This document shows positions 1 through 9,048 of a stretch of DNA of 64,000 bases, piece by piece. The notes beneath the pieces were generated by a model, which saw only the letters and a list, made by a program, of their open reading frames with translations, made no database searches and was not told where the DNA came from. The stretch lies in assembly GCF_000353285.1 (NCBI RefSeq), contig NZ_KB731324.1:2932577-2996576 (forward strand), read 5' to 3'. The position numbers and the translations under genes are program-made. This DNA is from Leptolyngbya boryana PCC 6306 (GTDB lineage Bacteria > Cyanobacteriota > Cyanobacteriia > Leptolyngbyales > Leptolyngbyaceae). The stretch's first letter is position 1; each line of letters begins with the position of its first letter.

Positions 1-13
1 ACGGGAGGGGACT

Positions 14-1435
14 GTGGCTCACGATTATGATTTAGTGATTGTAGGCGCGGGCGTGGGTGGTCATGGAGCGGCGCTTCATGCCGTTGATTGTGGTCTGAAA
101 ACTGCGATCGTGGAAGCAGCAGATATGGGCGGGACTTGTGTGAATCGCGGCTGCATTCCCTCTAAAGCACTGCTTGCCGCATCAGGACGAGTGAGAGAAT
201 TGCAGCAGACAGACCATCTCAAGGCATTAGGCGTTGATGTGGGAGATGTTTCCTTTGACCGGGCTGCGATCGCGCAACATGCTCAGAATTTGGTCAATAA
301 ACAGCGTGAAGGCTTAATTGGGAGTCTGAAACGTCTGAATGTCGATGTGATTCAAGGTCATGCCAAAGTCGCAGGTGCGCAAAAATTGATTGTCTCCACC
401 CCAGAAGGTGAGAAAACGATTACGGCGGAGAATATTATTCTAGCTCCGGGGTCAATTCCATTTGTACCGCCCGGAGTGCAAGTGGACGGCAAAACTGTTT
501 TTACCAGCGATGATGCGATTAAGTTGGAATCATTGCCGCCTTGGATTGCGATCGTGGGAAGTGGGTACATCGGATTAGAATTCTCTGATGTTTATACGGC
601 ACTCGGTTGTGAAGTCACGATGATCGAAGGTCTGGATCAATTGATGCCAGGATTTGATCCAGATATTGCCAAGTTAGCGCAGCGGATTTTGATTACTCCC
701 CGCGATGTGGAAACGAAAGTTGGAGTGTTTGCCGCGAAAGTCACACCTGGATCGCCAGTGACGATCGAGCTAATTGACGCAAAAACGAAAGAACTCGTCG
801 ATGTGCTCGAAGTCGATGCTTGCTTGGTTGCAGCCGGGCGAGTGCCTGCCGCGAATGACATGGGCTTAGAATCAGTTGGAGTGGAACTCAATCGCGGGTT
901 TATTCCGGTGAATGACAAGATGCAAGTTTTGTCAGACGGCAAGCCTGTGCCGCATTTATGGGCAATTGGGGATGCGACTGGGAAAATGATGCTGGCTCAC
1001 GCGGCTTCTGCTCAAGGAATCATTGCCATCGAAAATATGTGCGGTCGAACCCGAGAGATTGATTATCGATCGATTCCGGCGGCAGCCTTTACGCATCCAG
1101 AAATCAGCTTTGTCGGATTAACTGAACCGCAGGCAAAAGACCTCGCGAAAGCGGAAGGATTTGAAGTTGCAGTGGCAAGAACCTACTTTAAGGGCAATGC
1201 GAAAGCGTTGGCTGAGGGTGAAGCTGAAGGAATTGCCAAGATCGTGTTTCGCAAAGATAACGGCGAACTTTTAGGGGTGCATATTATTGGAATACATGCG
1301 GCTGATTTGATTCAGGAAGCGGCGAATGCGATCGCAAAACGCGAATCGGTCAACACGTTGGCATTCTTGGTACATACCCATCCAACGTTGTCAGAAATTC
1401 TGGATGAGGCGTACAAGCGGGCAGCCGCACATTGA
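14..1435 (+). CDS. lpdA: Dihydrolipoyl dehydrogenase (E3)
   Basis: FAD/NAD flavoprotein that reoxidises lipoyl groups of 2-oxoacid dehydrogenases and/or the glycine cleavage system, in the cytosol. The 473-residue length is normal. Visible are the FAD dinucleotide fold (GAGVGG, residues 11-16), the redox disulfide in TCVNRGC (Cys42 and Cys47), a second nucleotide fold GSGYIG for NAD, and the C-terminal HTHP motif (His456, with Glu461 nearby) of the partner subunit's active site. The GTG start is set by GGGAGGGG just upstream at 3-10. trpC follows on the same strand after a 179-bp gap. Annotation is secure; the window edge hides the promoter. Confidence 0.96.
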   Translation: MAHDYDLVIVGAGVGGHGAALHAVDCGLKTAIVEAADMGGTCVNRGCIPSKALLAASGRVRELQQTDHLKALGVDVGDVSFDRAAIAQHAQNLVNKQREGLIGSLKRLNVDVIQGHAKVAGAQKLIVSTPEGEKTITAENIILAPGSIPFVPPGVQVDGKTVFTSDDAIKLESLPPWIAIVGSGYIGLEFSDVYTALGCEVTMIEGLDQLMPGFDPDIAKLAQRILITPRDVETKVGVFAAKVTPGSPVTIELIDAKTKELVDVLEVDACLVAAGRVPAANDMGLESVGVELNRGFIPVNDKMQVLSDGKPVPHLWAIGDATGKMMLAHAASAQGIIAIENMCGRTREIDYRSIPAAAFTHPEISFVGLTEPQAKDLAKAEGFEVAVARTYFKGNAKALAEGEAEGIAKIVFRKDNGELLGVHIIGIHAADLIQEAANAIAKRESVNTLAFLVHTHPTLSEILDEAYKRAAAH

Positions 1436-1460
1436 TTGTGGCTTTATTCCAGTCAGTTTT

Positions 1461-1562
1461 AGCCTCCTAGATGCTCAACATTGGGGAACTTTGATTGAAA
1501 ACTTCTTGAAATTCGGGAAATCTTTCTTCTCAAAGTTCTTCAAATTGGGGATTTAGGAGGCT
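1461..1562. repeat. Nested inverted repeat between lpdA and trpC
   Basis: AGCCTCCTA at 1461-1469 is the exact reverse complement of TAGGAGGCT at 1554-1562, and GAACTTTGA at 1486-1494 pairs exactly with TCAAAGTTC at 1530-1538. The two stems are almost symmetrically nested (16 and 15 nt between them). The element could fold as a roughly 100-nt hairpin in the lpdA-trpC intergenic transcript or be a small palindromic repeat. No T-run follows, so it is not a textbook terminator. Confidence 0.6.
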
Positions 1563-1614
1563 CTTCAGAAAATTCTCAATTTGATCCAATCCTTTCCTAA
1601 CCTGAACCCACGCT

Positions 1615-2499
1615 ATGGAAATTCGTCGTCGTCCCCCGAACCCATCTATCGCTGTTGAAGAACTGCGCTATCAAATCAAAACACCCAACAGCGAACCTGC
1701 CAACATTCTTGAAGAAATCATTTGGCATAAGGAAACTGAAGTTGATCAACTTCGGGAAAAGCTGCCCCTCAGCGAACTGCAACGCAAACTCAAAGATGCC
1801 CCCGCTCCGAAAGACTTTCTCGCGGCTTTAAGAAACAACCCCAAGAAACCTGCGGTGATCGCCGAAGTAAAAAAAGCTTCTCCAAGCAAAGGTGTTATCC
1901 GTGAAGATTTCGATCCGGTTGCGATCGCAAAATCCTATCAATCCGGCGGCGCATCCTGTCTGTCTGTCCTCACCGACACTAAGTTTTTCCAGGGCAGCTT
2001 CCAATATCTCGCTCAAATCCGCGAAGTCGTTGATATCCCACTCTTGTGCAAGGATTTCATCATTTATCCCTATCAAATGCAGTGGGCAAGGCTGCATGGT
2101 GCAGATGCGGTTTTACTGATTGCAGCAGTGCTGTCAGATCAAGATTTGCAATATTTTCTCAAAATTGTGAAAGCGCTCGGTATGACCGCTCTAATTGAGG
2201 TGCATACCTTAGCCGAACTCGATCGCGTTCTCAATCTTGATGGAGCTACGCTGATTGGCATTAATAATCGCAACCTCAAAGACTTTTCAGTCGATTTGAA
2301 AACGACAGAAGACATTTTGCAAGCACGTCTGACGACTTTATCTGCAAGAAACATTACAGTAGTCAGCGAGTCAGGGCTTTACACGGCTGAAGACTTAGCG
2401 AGAGTCGGGAAAGCTGGCGCTTCAGCCGTTTTGATCGGGGAATCGTTAGTCAAACAGCCCGATCCGGGACAAGCTCTTGCACAGCTAATTCAAGATTGA
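1615..2499 (+). CDS. trpC: Indole-3-glycerol-phosphate synthase
   Basis: Tryptophan pathway enzyme that closes the indole ring on CdRP with loss of CO2 and water. The 294-residue protein has the cyanobacterial N-terminal extension ([10 protein letters not shown]) before a TIM barrel. Family motifs seen include [11 protein letters not shown] (catalytic lysines near residue 84-90), [27 protein letters not shown] and the phosphate-binding VLIGESLVK near the C-terminus. The ATG start keeps the conserved N-terminus. It follows lpdA on the same strand, an order I know from other cyanobacteria; co-transcription is possible but the intervening hairpin may separate them. Confidence 0.96.
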   Translation: MEIRRRPPNPSIAVEELRYQIKTPNSEPANILEEIIWHKETEVDQLREKLPLSELQRKLKDAPAPKDFLAALRNNPKKPAVIAEVKKASPSKGVIREDFDPVAIAKSYQSGGASCLSVLTDTKFFQGSFQYLAQIREVVDIPLLCKDFIIYPYQMQWARLHGADAVLLIAAVLSDQDLQYFLKIVKALGMTALIEVHTLAELDRVLNLDGATLIGINNRNLKDFSVDLKTTEDILQARLTTLSARNITVVSESGLYTAEDLARVGKAGASAVLIGESLVKQPDPGQALAQLIQD

Positions 2500-2624
2500 G
2501 TGATTTGGCGCTAGACTGCTCGCAGGTTAATTCTTTAGAGTGATCTCTTGAGTTCTGTGAGCTTAACCGTTTAGAGTCAGAAGAATGTCGCTCTTTTCTT
2601 ATTGTCCCTTCGTCACTTTAATTC

Positions 2625-2885
2625 ATGGAACCGATACCTCTTCCATCGCATATTCATTATGAGTTGCTGCTGCAACTGTTAGAGCGTCAAACCATGTTTG
2701 CCGTGGGATCGGGTCAGCGAGAGCAGGTGCAGCAATTAATTATTGCTCTGCGGAAAGCCTTATCCCAACAAAAGCATTTTGAAGGTGAGTTAGAACGCAA
2801 AAATATTCCGATCGAATATCGTTGGTCACTGAATCGTGTTGATCCCCCCGAAGTAGCAAAATTACCTGAGGAACCGAGAATCTGA
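2625..2885 (+). CDS. Small conserved cyanobacterial protein (DUF5340-like)
   Basis: An 86-residue soluble protein starting MEPIPLPSHIHYELLLQLLER. It is mostly helical in appearance, with no signal peptide, membrane segment or metal motif. The pattern resembles the short cyanobacterial DUF5340 family, recalled rather than searched. It lies 39 bp before a coiled-coil protein on the same strand, so the two may be co-transcribed. Function is not known. Confidence 0.75.
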   Translation: MEPIPLPSHIHYELLLQLLERQTMFAVGSGQREQVQQLIIALRKALSQQKHFEGELERKNIPIEYRWSLNRVDPPEVAKLPEEPRI

Positions 2886-2924
2886 AACTATAATAAATAG
2901 GCAAGGATTTGGGAGGAGCGATCC

Positions 2925-3884
2925 GTGTCGGAGTGCCCAGAGCAACTTAGTTTGATCCCAGAGGATTCTCCTCCCAGTTCGGTCACGCCAGAATTATTGC
3001 AGCTTCAAGATCAAGTTCAAACTCAACAGCGTCGCATTCGGGATTTAGAACTGGCGTTGGATCAGTCGATCGCAAGTTTAAGTGACTTGCGATCGCAGAT
3101 TGTCGATCAACGATTTCTGGAACGTCAATTGGCTTCGACTGAAGAAATCGCCAATGTTCAACAACAGGCAATTCACCATCTCAAGCTGCAATTTGCCCAA
3201 CAAAAAGCAGAACTTGAAGCCAAAGTCCAACAGGCACAGCAACGAGAGCGAGATTATCAAATTCTGTTAGATGCGGCAGAATTGGATGCGTTGAAAACGC
3301 AAATTCAAAGTGATGTAGGCGAACCTTCTGCACTGGGGCAACAAATTCAAGTACTGCAGGCTGATTTGCAACTGCGCCGCCAGCAGATTCAAGATTTGGA
3401 GGAGCAGAAACAATCTGCACAGATTCGGATTACGGAATTAGAAACTCAAGTTGAAACGCTCGAAGGGCGAATTGCTCGGCAGATGACGACGCAAGCGCTG
3501 ATGCAGCAGGTCTGTCAAGAACTGGAAGCCGATCGCGAACAAAGCCAGAGCCGAATGACAGAACTAGAGAGTCAAGCTGCCGAAATGCAGGAACAAATTC
3601 TTAGCCAAGCCCAACAGGCAAGCGAGTACGAAACGGCAGTTCAACATTGGAAAACGCGCTTTCAGGTCTTGCAGGATAAAGCGATCGCACTCAAACAACT
3701 ACTAGGCGATCAAGACCTTCCAACTGAAATTGTTGAACTACTAGCAACGATCGATACTTCTGCCCCACCGGATTTGAAATCTACAGCGCGATCGAATCCG
3801 TTCCATCAAGATCTCAAAATTGATATTCCTGAATTTCTGGTTCGCCGCCGCACTTACCGCAGTCGCAAATCAAAAGAAGCTTGA
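2925..3884 (+). CDS. Long coiled-coil protein
   Basis: A 319-residue protein that is almost entirely Gln/Glu-rich coiled coil from about residue 20 to 265, followed by a basic tail ending RRRTYRSRKSKEA. The GTG start is chosen because GGGAGGAG lies at 2911-2918 with ideal spacing. No enzymatic domain, signal peptide or membrane segment is visible. A structural or scaffold role is an inference from composition only. It ends just before a strong hairpin terminator. Confidence 0.85.
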   Translation: MSECPEQLSLIPEDSPPSSVTPELLQLQDQVQTQQRRIRDLELALDQSIASLSDLRSQIVDQRFLERQLASTEEIANVQQQAIHHLKLQFAQQKAELEAKVQQAQQRERDYQILLDAAELDALKTQIQSDVGEPSALGQQIQVLQADLQLRRQQIQDLEEQKQSAQIRITELETQVETLEGRIARQMTTQALMQQVCQELEADREQSQSRMTELESQAAEMQEQILSQAQQASEYETAVQHWKTRFQVLQDKAIALKQLLGDQDLPTEIVELLATIDTSAPPDLKSTARSNPFHQDLKIDIPEFLVRRRTYRSRKSKEA

Positions 3885-3915
3885 CGAAAAATCTAAAATT
3901 CTGAATCAAGACAAA

Positions 3916-3962
3916 CAAAAGCCCTTGAACGTCTGGCCGTGTTTCGACTTCAAGGGCTTTTG
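3916..3962. terminator. Bidirectional hairpin terminator
   Basis: CAAAAGCCCTTGAA (3916-3929) pairs perfectly over 14 bp with TTCAAGGGCTTTTG (3949-3962), with a 19-nt loop. The A- and T-rich flanks suit termination in both directions. It sits between the rightward coiled-coil gene and the leftward TPR gene, whose ends converge here. Confidence 0.85.
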
Positions 3963-4050
3963 CGATTTTGTAACTTACTCCTCACACGACTCTATATTGG
4001 CATACTTCTTCTAATCTGAGTTACTCCTTGTGACAGATTTAAAAGTGTTC

Positions 4051-4515
4051 TTAGCTTAATTTGGCGGTACATTCCAAAATTAGGCGCTGATTCTCGATCG
4101 CGTAAGGCTGAATTGCCAAAGCTTGCCGAAATGCGGCAATGGCATCTCGATAATCTCCGATCGCAGCGTAACAGAGTCCCAATCCATGCAGCGCTCCAAA
4201 ATGAATGGGATTGAGTTCGATCGCTTTTTCGCAATCGGCGATCGCTTTTCGATATTGCTGCTGCACGAAATACAATACAGCACGGCGATTCCACGCCTCA
4301 GCGAAATCGGGCTGATGTTCAATTAATTCACTCAAAATAGTTTCTGCCTCAAGTGCCTGCCCCGATTCCAGCAGCACTTGGGCGCGTTGGAGCGTTTGCA
4401 GTCCAGTCACACCCTTTTGAGCAAACCAAATCTGCCATAATGCCTGAGTTGCATCTGCTCGCACATCTTCGTTGGGATCTTTGAGCGCTTCTAGTAGAAC
4501 GTTAATGTCTTCCAT
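4051..4515 (-). CDS. TPR-repeat protein
   Basis: About 154 residues from the preferred ATG at 4515 (MEDINVLLEAL), which lies 10 bp after the stop of the upstream permease; the open frame runs back to 4569 but would overlap that gene. The N-terminus (LKDPNEDVRADATQALW) looks like one HEAT-type repeat. It is followed by about three TPR units (EAWNRRAVLYFVQQQYRKAI, GALHGLGLCYAAIGDYRDAI). Such proteins mediate protein-protein contacts; the partner is not evident. It probably belongs to the transcription unit of the two permease genes. Confidence 0.85.
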   Translation of the reverse strand: MEDINVLLEALKDPNEDVRADATQALWQIWFAQKGVTGLQTLQRAQVLLESGQALEAETILSELIEHQPDFAEAWNRRAVLYFVQQQYRKAIADCEKAIELNPIHFGALHGLGLCYAAIGDYRDAIAAFRQALAIQPYAIENQRLILECTAKLS

Positions 4516-4525
4516 AAACTGCAAA

Positions 4526-5365
4526 TTATCTCGATCGGGGATCAAATCCGTCGCGTAATCCATCTCCAAGTAAATTAAACGCTAACACGATGAGGGTAAT
4601 CGCGATCCCTGGAAAAATGGTTGTCCAAGGAGCAGTCCGTAAATAGCCATCTCGAAATGCATCCGCCAACATCGTGCCCAGTTCTGGAGTCGGCGGTGGC
4701 GCGCCCAATCCTAAAAATCCTAGTCCTGCTGCTTCTAAAGTTGCGGTTCCTAACGACAAAGAAGCTTGCACGATCATCGGCGCTAAACTGCCGGGCAAAA
4801 TGTGTCGCAAAATAATCTGCGGCGTTGTTGCTCCTAATGCTTTCGCTGCCTGCACGAATTCCTGCTCTCTCAACGACAGAACGACACTGCGAGTGAGCCG
4901 AATATATGTCGGAATTTGCACCACTCCAACCGCAAATATCACAGTCTGAAGACTTGGATTAACGGTGACAGTTACGATCGCGATCGCGAACAAAATCGAT
5001 GGAAATGCCAACAAAATATCGGTCATCCAGCTTAGAACTGCATCAATCCAACCCCGAAAATAACCTGCCAAGATACCCAAAGTTAAACCAATCAGAGCAC
5101 CAATTCCAACGGAGACGAGACTGATCAGCAATGAGGTTTGAATGCCATACCATACACCAGTCAGGAGGTCGCGCCCCAGTCCATCGGTTCCAAAAAGATG
5201 CGTCAGGCTTGGAGGGAGCAATCGGTCTTGGAAATTTCTGCTCGGACGATAAGGACGCAAAATCGGAGCAAGCAGCGCGATCGCAAAGAGAAACACGGTC
5301 AAACCCAGTCCAATTCTGCCCGACATGGATTGCCAGAATCGCCGTACCGATCTCAAATCATTCAT
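4526..5365 (-). CDS. ABC permease, DppC/OppC type
   Basis: Inner-membrane subunit of a dipeptide/oligopeptide/nickel-type ABC importer. The 279 residues show an N-terminal membrane segment (GLTVFLFAIALLAPIL), the OppC N-terminal consensus (HLFGTDGLGRDLLTGVWYG) and the EAA-loop (QAAKALGATTPQIILRHILP) that contacts the ATPase. Its start overlaps the stop of the DppB-type gene by 8 bp, indicating translational coupling. No substrate-binding protein or dedicated Dpp-type ATPase lies nearby, so the substrate cannot be named. Confidence 0.93.
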   Translation of the reverse strand: MNDLRSVRRFWQSMSGRIGLGLTVFLFAIALLAPILRPYRPSRNFQDRLLPPSLTHLFGTDGLGRDLLTGVWYGIQTSLLISLVSVGIGALIGLTLGILAGYFRGWIDAVLSWMTDILLAFPSILFAIAIVTVTVNPSLQTVIFAVGVVQIPTYIRLTRSVVLSLREQEFVQAAKALGATTPQIILRHILPGSLAPMIVQASLSLGTATLEAAGLGFLGLGAPPPTPELGTMLADAFRDGYLRTAPWTTIFPGIAITLIVLAFNLLGDGLRDGFDPRSR

Positions 5366-6362
5366 ACCGCACCCTCGGATCGACGATCGCGTAAGACAAA
5401 TCTACGAGCAGATTGATCAATACAAATACGATCGCAATAAACACAACGCCACCCTGTACGACGGGATAATCTCGCGCCAAAATTCCCTCGTAAATCCACG
5501 AGCCAATTCCTGACCAAGAGAAGATCGTCTCGGTCAAAATTGCGCCGCTTAATAGCGTTCCAAATTGCAGCCCGATCGTCGTATTGATTGGTAAGAGCGC
5601 ATTTTTTAACGCATGTCGCCAAATCACGATGCGATCGGGTAATCCTTTGGCTTTTGCGGTGCGAATGTAGTCTTGATTCAACACTTCGAGCATGGCACTG
5701 CGAGTAATTCTTGCCACGATCGCTAGTGGAATCGTACCTAATGTCAATGCAGGCAGAATCAAGTGCGTGATTACATCAATGAACGCCGCTGGATTGAGTT
5801 GCCAGATCGCATCGAGAACATAAAAACCTGTTATCGGTTGAAAATCAATGCCAACGCTGATCCTGCCAGCCGGCGGCAACCATCGCAATGTGACTGAGAA
5901 AAAATAAATCAGCAGCAATCCTAACCAATAGACTGGAAGGGAAACGCCGATTAGCGATCCTGCGATCGTCAATTGATCCTGCCAGCGATTTTTCTGAACC
6001 GCTGCGATGATTCCCGCTGGAATGCCGATCACGATCGCGATCAACATTGCTGCGATCGACAATTCAAAAGTCGCTGCCCATCTTGTCCGAATCTCGTCTA
6101 AGACTGGAATCCCAGTCAAAATGCTAGTGCCAAATTTCAACTGCAACAAATTTCCGACAAAGGTAAAATATTGCAAAAATAAGGGTTGATCTAGCCCAAG
6201 TTGAGTCGTTAAAGCTGCAATCTGTTCAGGAGTTGCGCGTTCTCCCGCTAAGACAACTGCGGGATTACCCGGAATGAACCGCAACAATAGAAACACTGCC
6301 AGCGTAATCCCCCATAGCACCGGGATTAGCCCCAAAAGCCGCTTGAGAATGTATTGCGACAT
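5358..6362 (-). CDS. ABC permease, DppB/OppB type
   Basis: Partner permease of the DppC-type gene. It has 334 residues with the canonical N-terminus (ILKRLLGLIPVLWGITLAVFLLLR cut here as ILKRLLGLIPVLW), about six membrane helices and the EAA loop (RTAKAKGLPDRIVIWRHALK). It is the first gene of a leftward group with the DppC-type permease and the TPR protein. Nothing in the sequence distinguishes peptide, nickel or other substrates. Confidence 0.93.
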   Translation of the reverse strand: MSQYILKRLLGLIPVLWGITLAVFLLLRFIPGNPAVVLAGERATPEQIAALTTQLGLDQPLFLQYFTFVGNLLQLKFGTSILTGIPVLDEIRTRWAATFELSIAAMLIAIVIGIPAGIIAAVQKNRWQDQLTIAGSLIGVSLPVYWLGLLLIYFFSVTLRWLPPAGRISVGIDFQPITGFYVLDAIWQLNPAAFIDVITHLILPALTLGTIPLAIVARITRSAMLEVLNQDYIRTAKAKGLPDRIVIWRHALKNALLPINTTIGLQFGTLLSGAILTETIFSWSGIGSWIYEGILARDYPVVQGGVVFIAIVFVLINLLVDLSYAIVDPRVRYE

Positions 6363-6392
6363 AACTTCTAAGAAAACCGCTCAGTCGCAACT

Positions 6393-6785
6393 TTACCGCA
6401 TCAATCGGGCGATCGTACTCAATAAAATTCTCGAATCATATGGCTTAGACAAATACACCTGAAATCCTGCTGACTCTGGATCGACTCGAATCGCTTCGAT
6501 CTCTTCGCCCGTCAATGCGATCGCGACTCTAGGGCGATCGACATACTGCCTGCGAATTGCCTCTAAGACTCTGGCTCCATTGCCATCTGGAAGACGAATA
6601 TTACTGACCAACACCTCTGGCTCTAAGCCGGATTTGATAGCTTGAATTCCCTCTTGTACGGAGCCGACAGCCGTGACGATTCCGCCCTGATATTCTAGAA
6701 GAACCGTCAACGCTGTCCGCGTTACCGCTTCATCTTCCACAATCAGAACCTGTAACGAATTTAAACTGGAACTCTGATTCACCAA
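6393..6785 (-). CDS. Receiver-like domain protein lacking the phospho-Asp
   Basis: A stand-alone 130-residue CheY-like fold: acidic pocket VEDE (Glu17, Asp18), conserved Thr92 in ALTGE and Lys114 in LSKPYD. At the phosphoacceptor position the protein reads LVSNIRLPDG, so Asn62 replaces the usual Asp; the codon is AAT on the minus strand. It would therefore not be phosphorylated in the standard way and probably works as a constitutive or ligand-set pseudo-receiver. It ends 30 bp before the permease gene and is transcribed in the same direction. Confidence 0.88.
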   Translation of the reverse strand: MVNQSSSLNSLQVLIVEDEAVTRTALTVLLEYQGGIVTAVGSVQEGIQAIKSGLEPEVLVSNIRLPDGNGARVLEAIRRQYVDRPRVAIALTGEEIEAIRVDPESAGFQVYLSKPYDSRILLSTIARLMR

Positions 6786-6908
6786 AATCCTTAAACTGAA
6801 GTCTACTAAACAACATTAATTTACAATGGTATTAAAATAATGTCCCTTAAGATAGACTGGGCACTTCAAGCTTTACGTAAGTTTTACTATCAAAGATAGA
6901 TATTTCCT

Positions 6909-7958
6909 ATGGCAACTGTACAGCTTGACGGGATTACTCGCCGCTTTAGCAAATCTGCCGCGATCGAAGACATCAGTTTTAAGATTCCCGATGGTGAATT
7001 TTGGGTGCTGGTTGGGCCGTCTGGCTGTGGGAAATCGACGATTTTAAGAACGATCGCAGGGTTGGAAACCGCGACTTCAGGAAATTTGTATATTGGCGAT
7101 CGCTTGGTGAATCAAGTCCCAGCACGTCAACGAGATGTCTCAATGGTGTTTCAAAATTACGCGCTTTACCCTCATATGAGCGTGGCAGAAAATATTGCGT
7201 TTGGGCTGAAGATGCGTCAGGTGGAGGCATCCACAATTCAAGCTCGAGTCGAAACGGTTGCCAGAATTTTAGAAATTAGCCATCTCCTCGATCGCAAACC
7301 AAGACAATTATCCGGTGGACAGCAGCAACGAGTCGCACTCGGTCGAGCGATCGCTCGTCAACCTCAAGTGTTTCTCTTAGATGAACCGCTTTCAAATCTG
7401 GATGCCCAATTGCGAGATGGGACTCGAACCGAATTAAAACAATTACATCAGCAAGTCGGAATTACCACAATTTACGTCACGCACGACCAAGTAGAAGCGA
7501 TGACACTGGCCGATCAGATTGTCGTGCTCGATCGAGGAAGAATTCAGCAGATTGGGACACCGCAGCAAATTTACGATCGTCCTGTCAATCGCATGGTTGC
7601 AACTTTTCTGGGAAGTCCTCCGATGAATCTCATTCCTGTGACGTTCACGGGAGCAGAGTTTCGCATCGGCAATCACGCCATTCCTGCTTCACTGAATGTA
7701 GTGCCAGGTCAATACGATTTGGGAATTCGCCCGGAACATATTGTGATCGATGCGGAAAATCCTTATTGTTTCGGTACTGTTAGCGTGATTGAGCCTTTAG
7801 GACGTGAGATTCTACTGCGAGTCATGCTGGAAGGACGAGCGTTGAATCTGCAAGCTTCTCCAGAATTGGATGTGAAAGTCGGCGATCGCTTACCGTTGCG
7901 ATTTGATCTCGATCGCATATTTTTATTCGAGCTAGCGTCTGGCAGCCGCATTTTATAA
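6909..7958 (+). CDS. ABC transporter ATP-binding protein (MalK/UgpC type)
   Basis: Cytosolic ATPase of a carbohydrate-type (CUT1) importer. In 349 residues: Walker A GPSGCGKST (about 36-44), Q-loop VFQNYALYPHM, signature LSGGQQQRVALGRAIA (about 134-147), Walker B FLLDEP (about 155-160), H-loop VTHDQ, and a C-terminal TOBE/regulatory domain containing LGIRPEH. The length and tail match MalK, UgpC or GgtA. No sugar permease or binding protein is adjacent, so it may serve several transporters. It is divergent from the receiver-like gene. Confidence 0.93.
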   Translation: MATVQLDGITRRFSKSAAIEDISFKIPDGEFWVLVGPSGCGKSTILRTIAGLETATSGNLYIGDRLVNQVPARQRDVSMVFQNYALYPHMSVAENIAFGLKMRQVEASTIQARVETVARILEISHLLDRKPRQLSGGQQQRVALGRAIARQPQVFLLDEPLSNLDAQLRDGTRTELKQLHQQVGITTIYVTHDQVEAMTLADQIVVLDRGRIQQIGTPQQIYDRPVNRMVATFLGSPPMNLIPVTFTGAEFRIGNHAIPASLNVVPGQYDLGIRPEHIVIDAENPYCFGTVSVIEPLGREILLRVMLEGRALNLQASPELDVKVGDRLPLRFDLDRIFLFELASGSRIL

Positions 7959-8119
7959 AATTATCCTTACTTTGCTGGTATTGAGAAAAGTACGGTTTGA
8001 CAACTATAGACTTTGCTCAATTGCTCCTGATAGAATCCCTCATGTTCGGAAACTTACTCTTCTCTTTACTCCGATCCCTGCCTTCGGTATGCTCACAACA
8101 GTAGAGACGGTAAGTATTT

Positions 8120-8584
8120 ATGCGGCATCCCCTGTTGAAATCGGTGCGAGAATTCATGAAAGATGACAATTTTCTCGGACTTCTGGGGCGTGTCGAGACA
8201 TGGGTCTCGAAGATCCTCTCGATTATGATGCTGCTGGTGATTTTTCTAGCAGTCTTTCAATTAGGAACTTTCTTGTTTATTAAACTTTCTTCGCCTTTTC
8301 CAAGCGAAGAATCAGGAAAAATCTTATTCACAACATTTGGTCTATTTCTAAACGTTTTGATCGCGTTTGAGATTTTAGAAAACATTACTGCCTACCTGAA
8401 AAAACATGTGATTCAAGTAGAGTTAGTAATTGTCACTTCCTTAATCGCAGTCGCTCGAAAAATTATCATTCTCGATTTAGAGAAAACGGCTGGGCTTGAT
8501 CTCATTGCTTTGGCTACAGCAATTTTTGCGCTATCTATTAGTTATTGGATTGTGCGAAATGTTGCTCCGAAAAGTAATCACTAA
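8120..8584 (+). CDS. PsiE-family membrane protein
   Basis: A 154-residue protein with about four hydrophobic helices and the phosphate-starvation-inducible PsiE pattern (LGRVETWVSKILSIMMLLV near the N-terminus, HVIQVELVIVTSLIAVARKI in the middle). The biochemical role of PsiE proteins is unknown. The first ATG is used; an internal ATG at 8156 (MKDDNFLG) is an alternative. It is followed after 11 bp by the nitrate-reductase-associated gene, so the two may be co-transcribed. Confidence 0.8.
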   Translation: MRHPLLKSVREFMKDDNFLGLLGRVETWVSKILSIMMLLVIFLAVFQLGTFLFIKLSSPFPSEESGKILFTTFGLFLNVLIAFEILENITAYLKKHVIQVELVIVTSLIAVARKIIILDLEKTAGLDLIALATAIFALSISYWIVRNVAPKSNH

Positions 8585-8595
8585 AGGCAAATTTT

Positions 8596-9048
8596 ATGAG
8601 TCTTTTCTTTCAGTTTGAAACTGATTTTGTCGATTCGCTGCGCTGCATTCCGATGATTGTGCGCTTCAAGTTGGATACATGCGGAGTCAAATTGAAATTA
8701 CATCAGTGGAACAAGTTTACTGAAGCCGATCGCTATCAAACGATCGAGACTCCATGCAGTTCTGAGTCTGAGATTCGCACCTATCACGATCTCTTGCATC
8801 AGCTCGTTGAACAGCGCACTGGAGAAACTGCGACCGATTTAGCAATCGATCCGAATTCACAGTGGAATGACGCCAATACAATTCCTGAGAGTGTGACGCA
8901 GAAGGCTAAAGAAGTAGGAGTTACGATCGCTCAATCCCAATGGGCAGAACTGGCTCCGATTCAGCGCTTTGTTTTGATTAAATTGAGTCGCTCAAGTCAC
9001 GAAAATGCGAACTTCTTGCCTGCGGTGAAGGAATTCAACCTGGGCTAA
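8596..9048 (+). CDS. narM: Nitrate reductase-associated protein (NarM family)
   Basis: A 150-residue protein matching the cyanobacterial nitrate-reductase-associated family in its N-terminal block (FQFETDFVDSLRCIPMIVR and FKLDTCGVKLKL). In Synechococcus NarM is needed for active assimilatory nitrate reductase. Cysteines at about 17, 29 and 54 are visible. No narB, nirA or transporter gene is in the window, so the usual partners lie elsewhere. It ends convergently with a glycosyltransferase gene, overlapping it by 4 bp. Family call by recall; the gene symbol is moderately certain. Confidence 0.8.
   Translation: MSLFFQFETDFVDSLRCIPMIVRFKLDTCGVKLKLHQWNKFTEADRYQTIETPCSSESEIRTYHDLLHQLVEQRTGETATDLAIDPNSQWNDANTIPESVTQKAKEVGVTIAQSQWAELAPIQRFVLIKLSRSSHENANFLPAVKEFNLG

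Noticed and set aside
4526-4569. Longer N-terminus for the TPR protein overlapping the permease
   Set aside because: An ATG at 4515 follows the permease stop by 10 bp and starts a natural first helix; the extension is the permease sequence in another frame.
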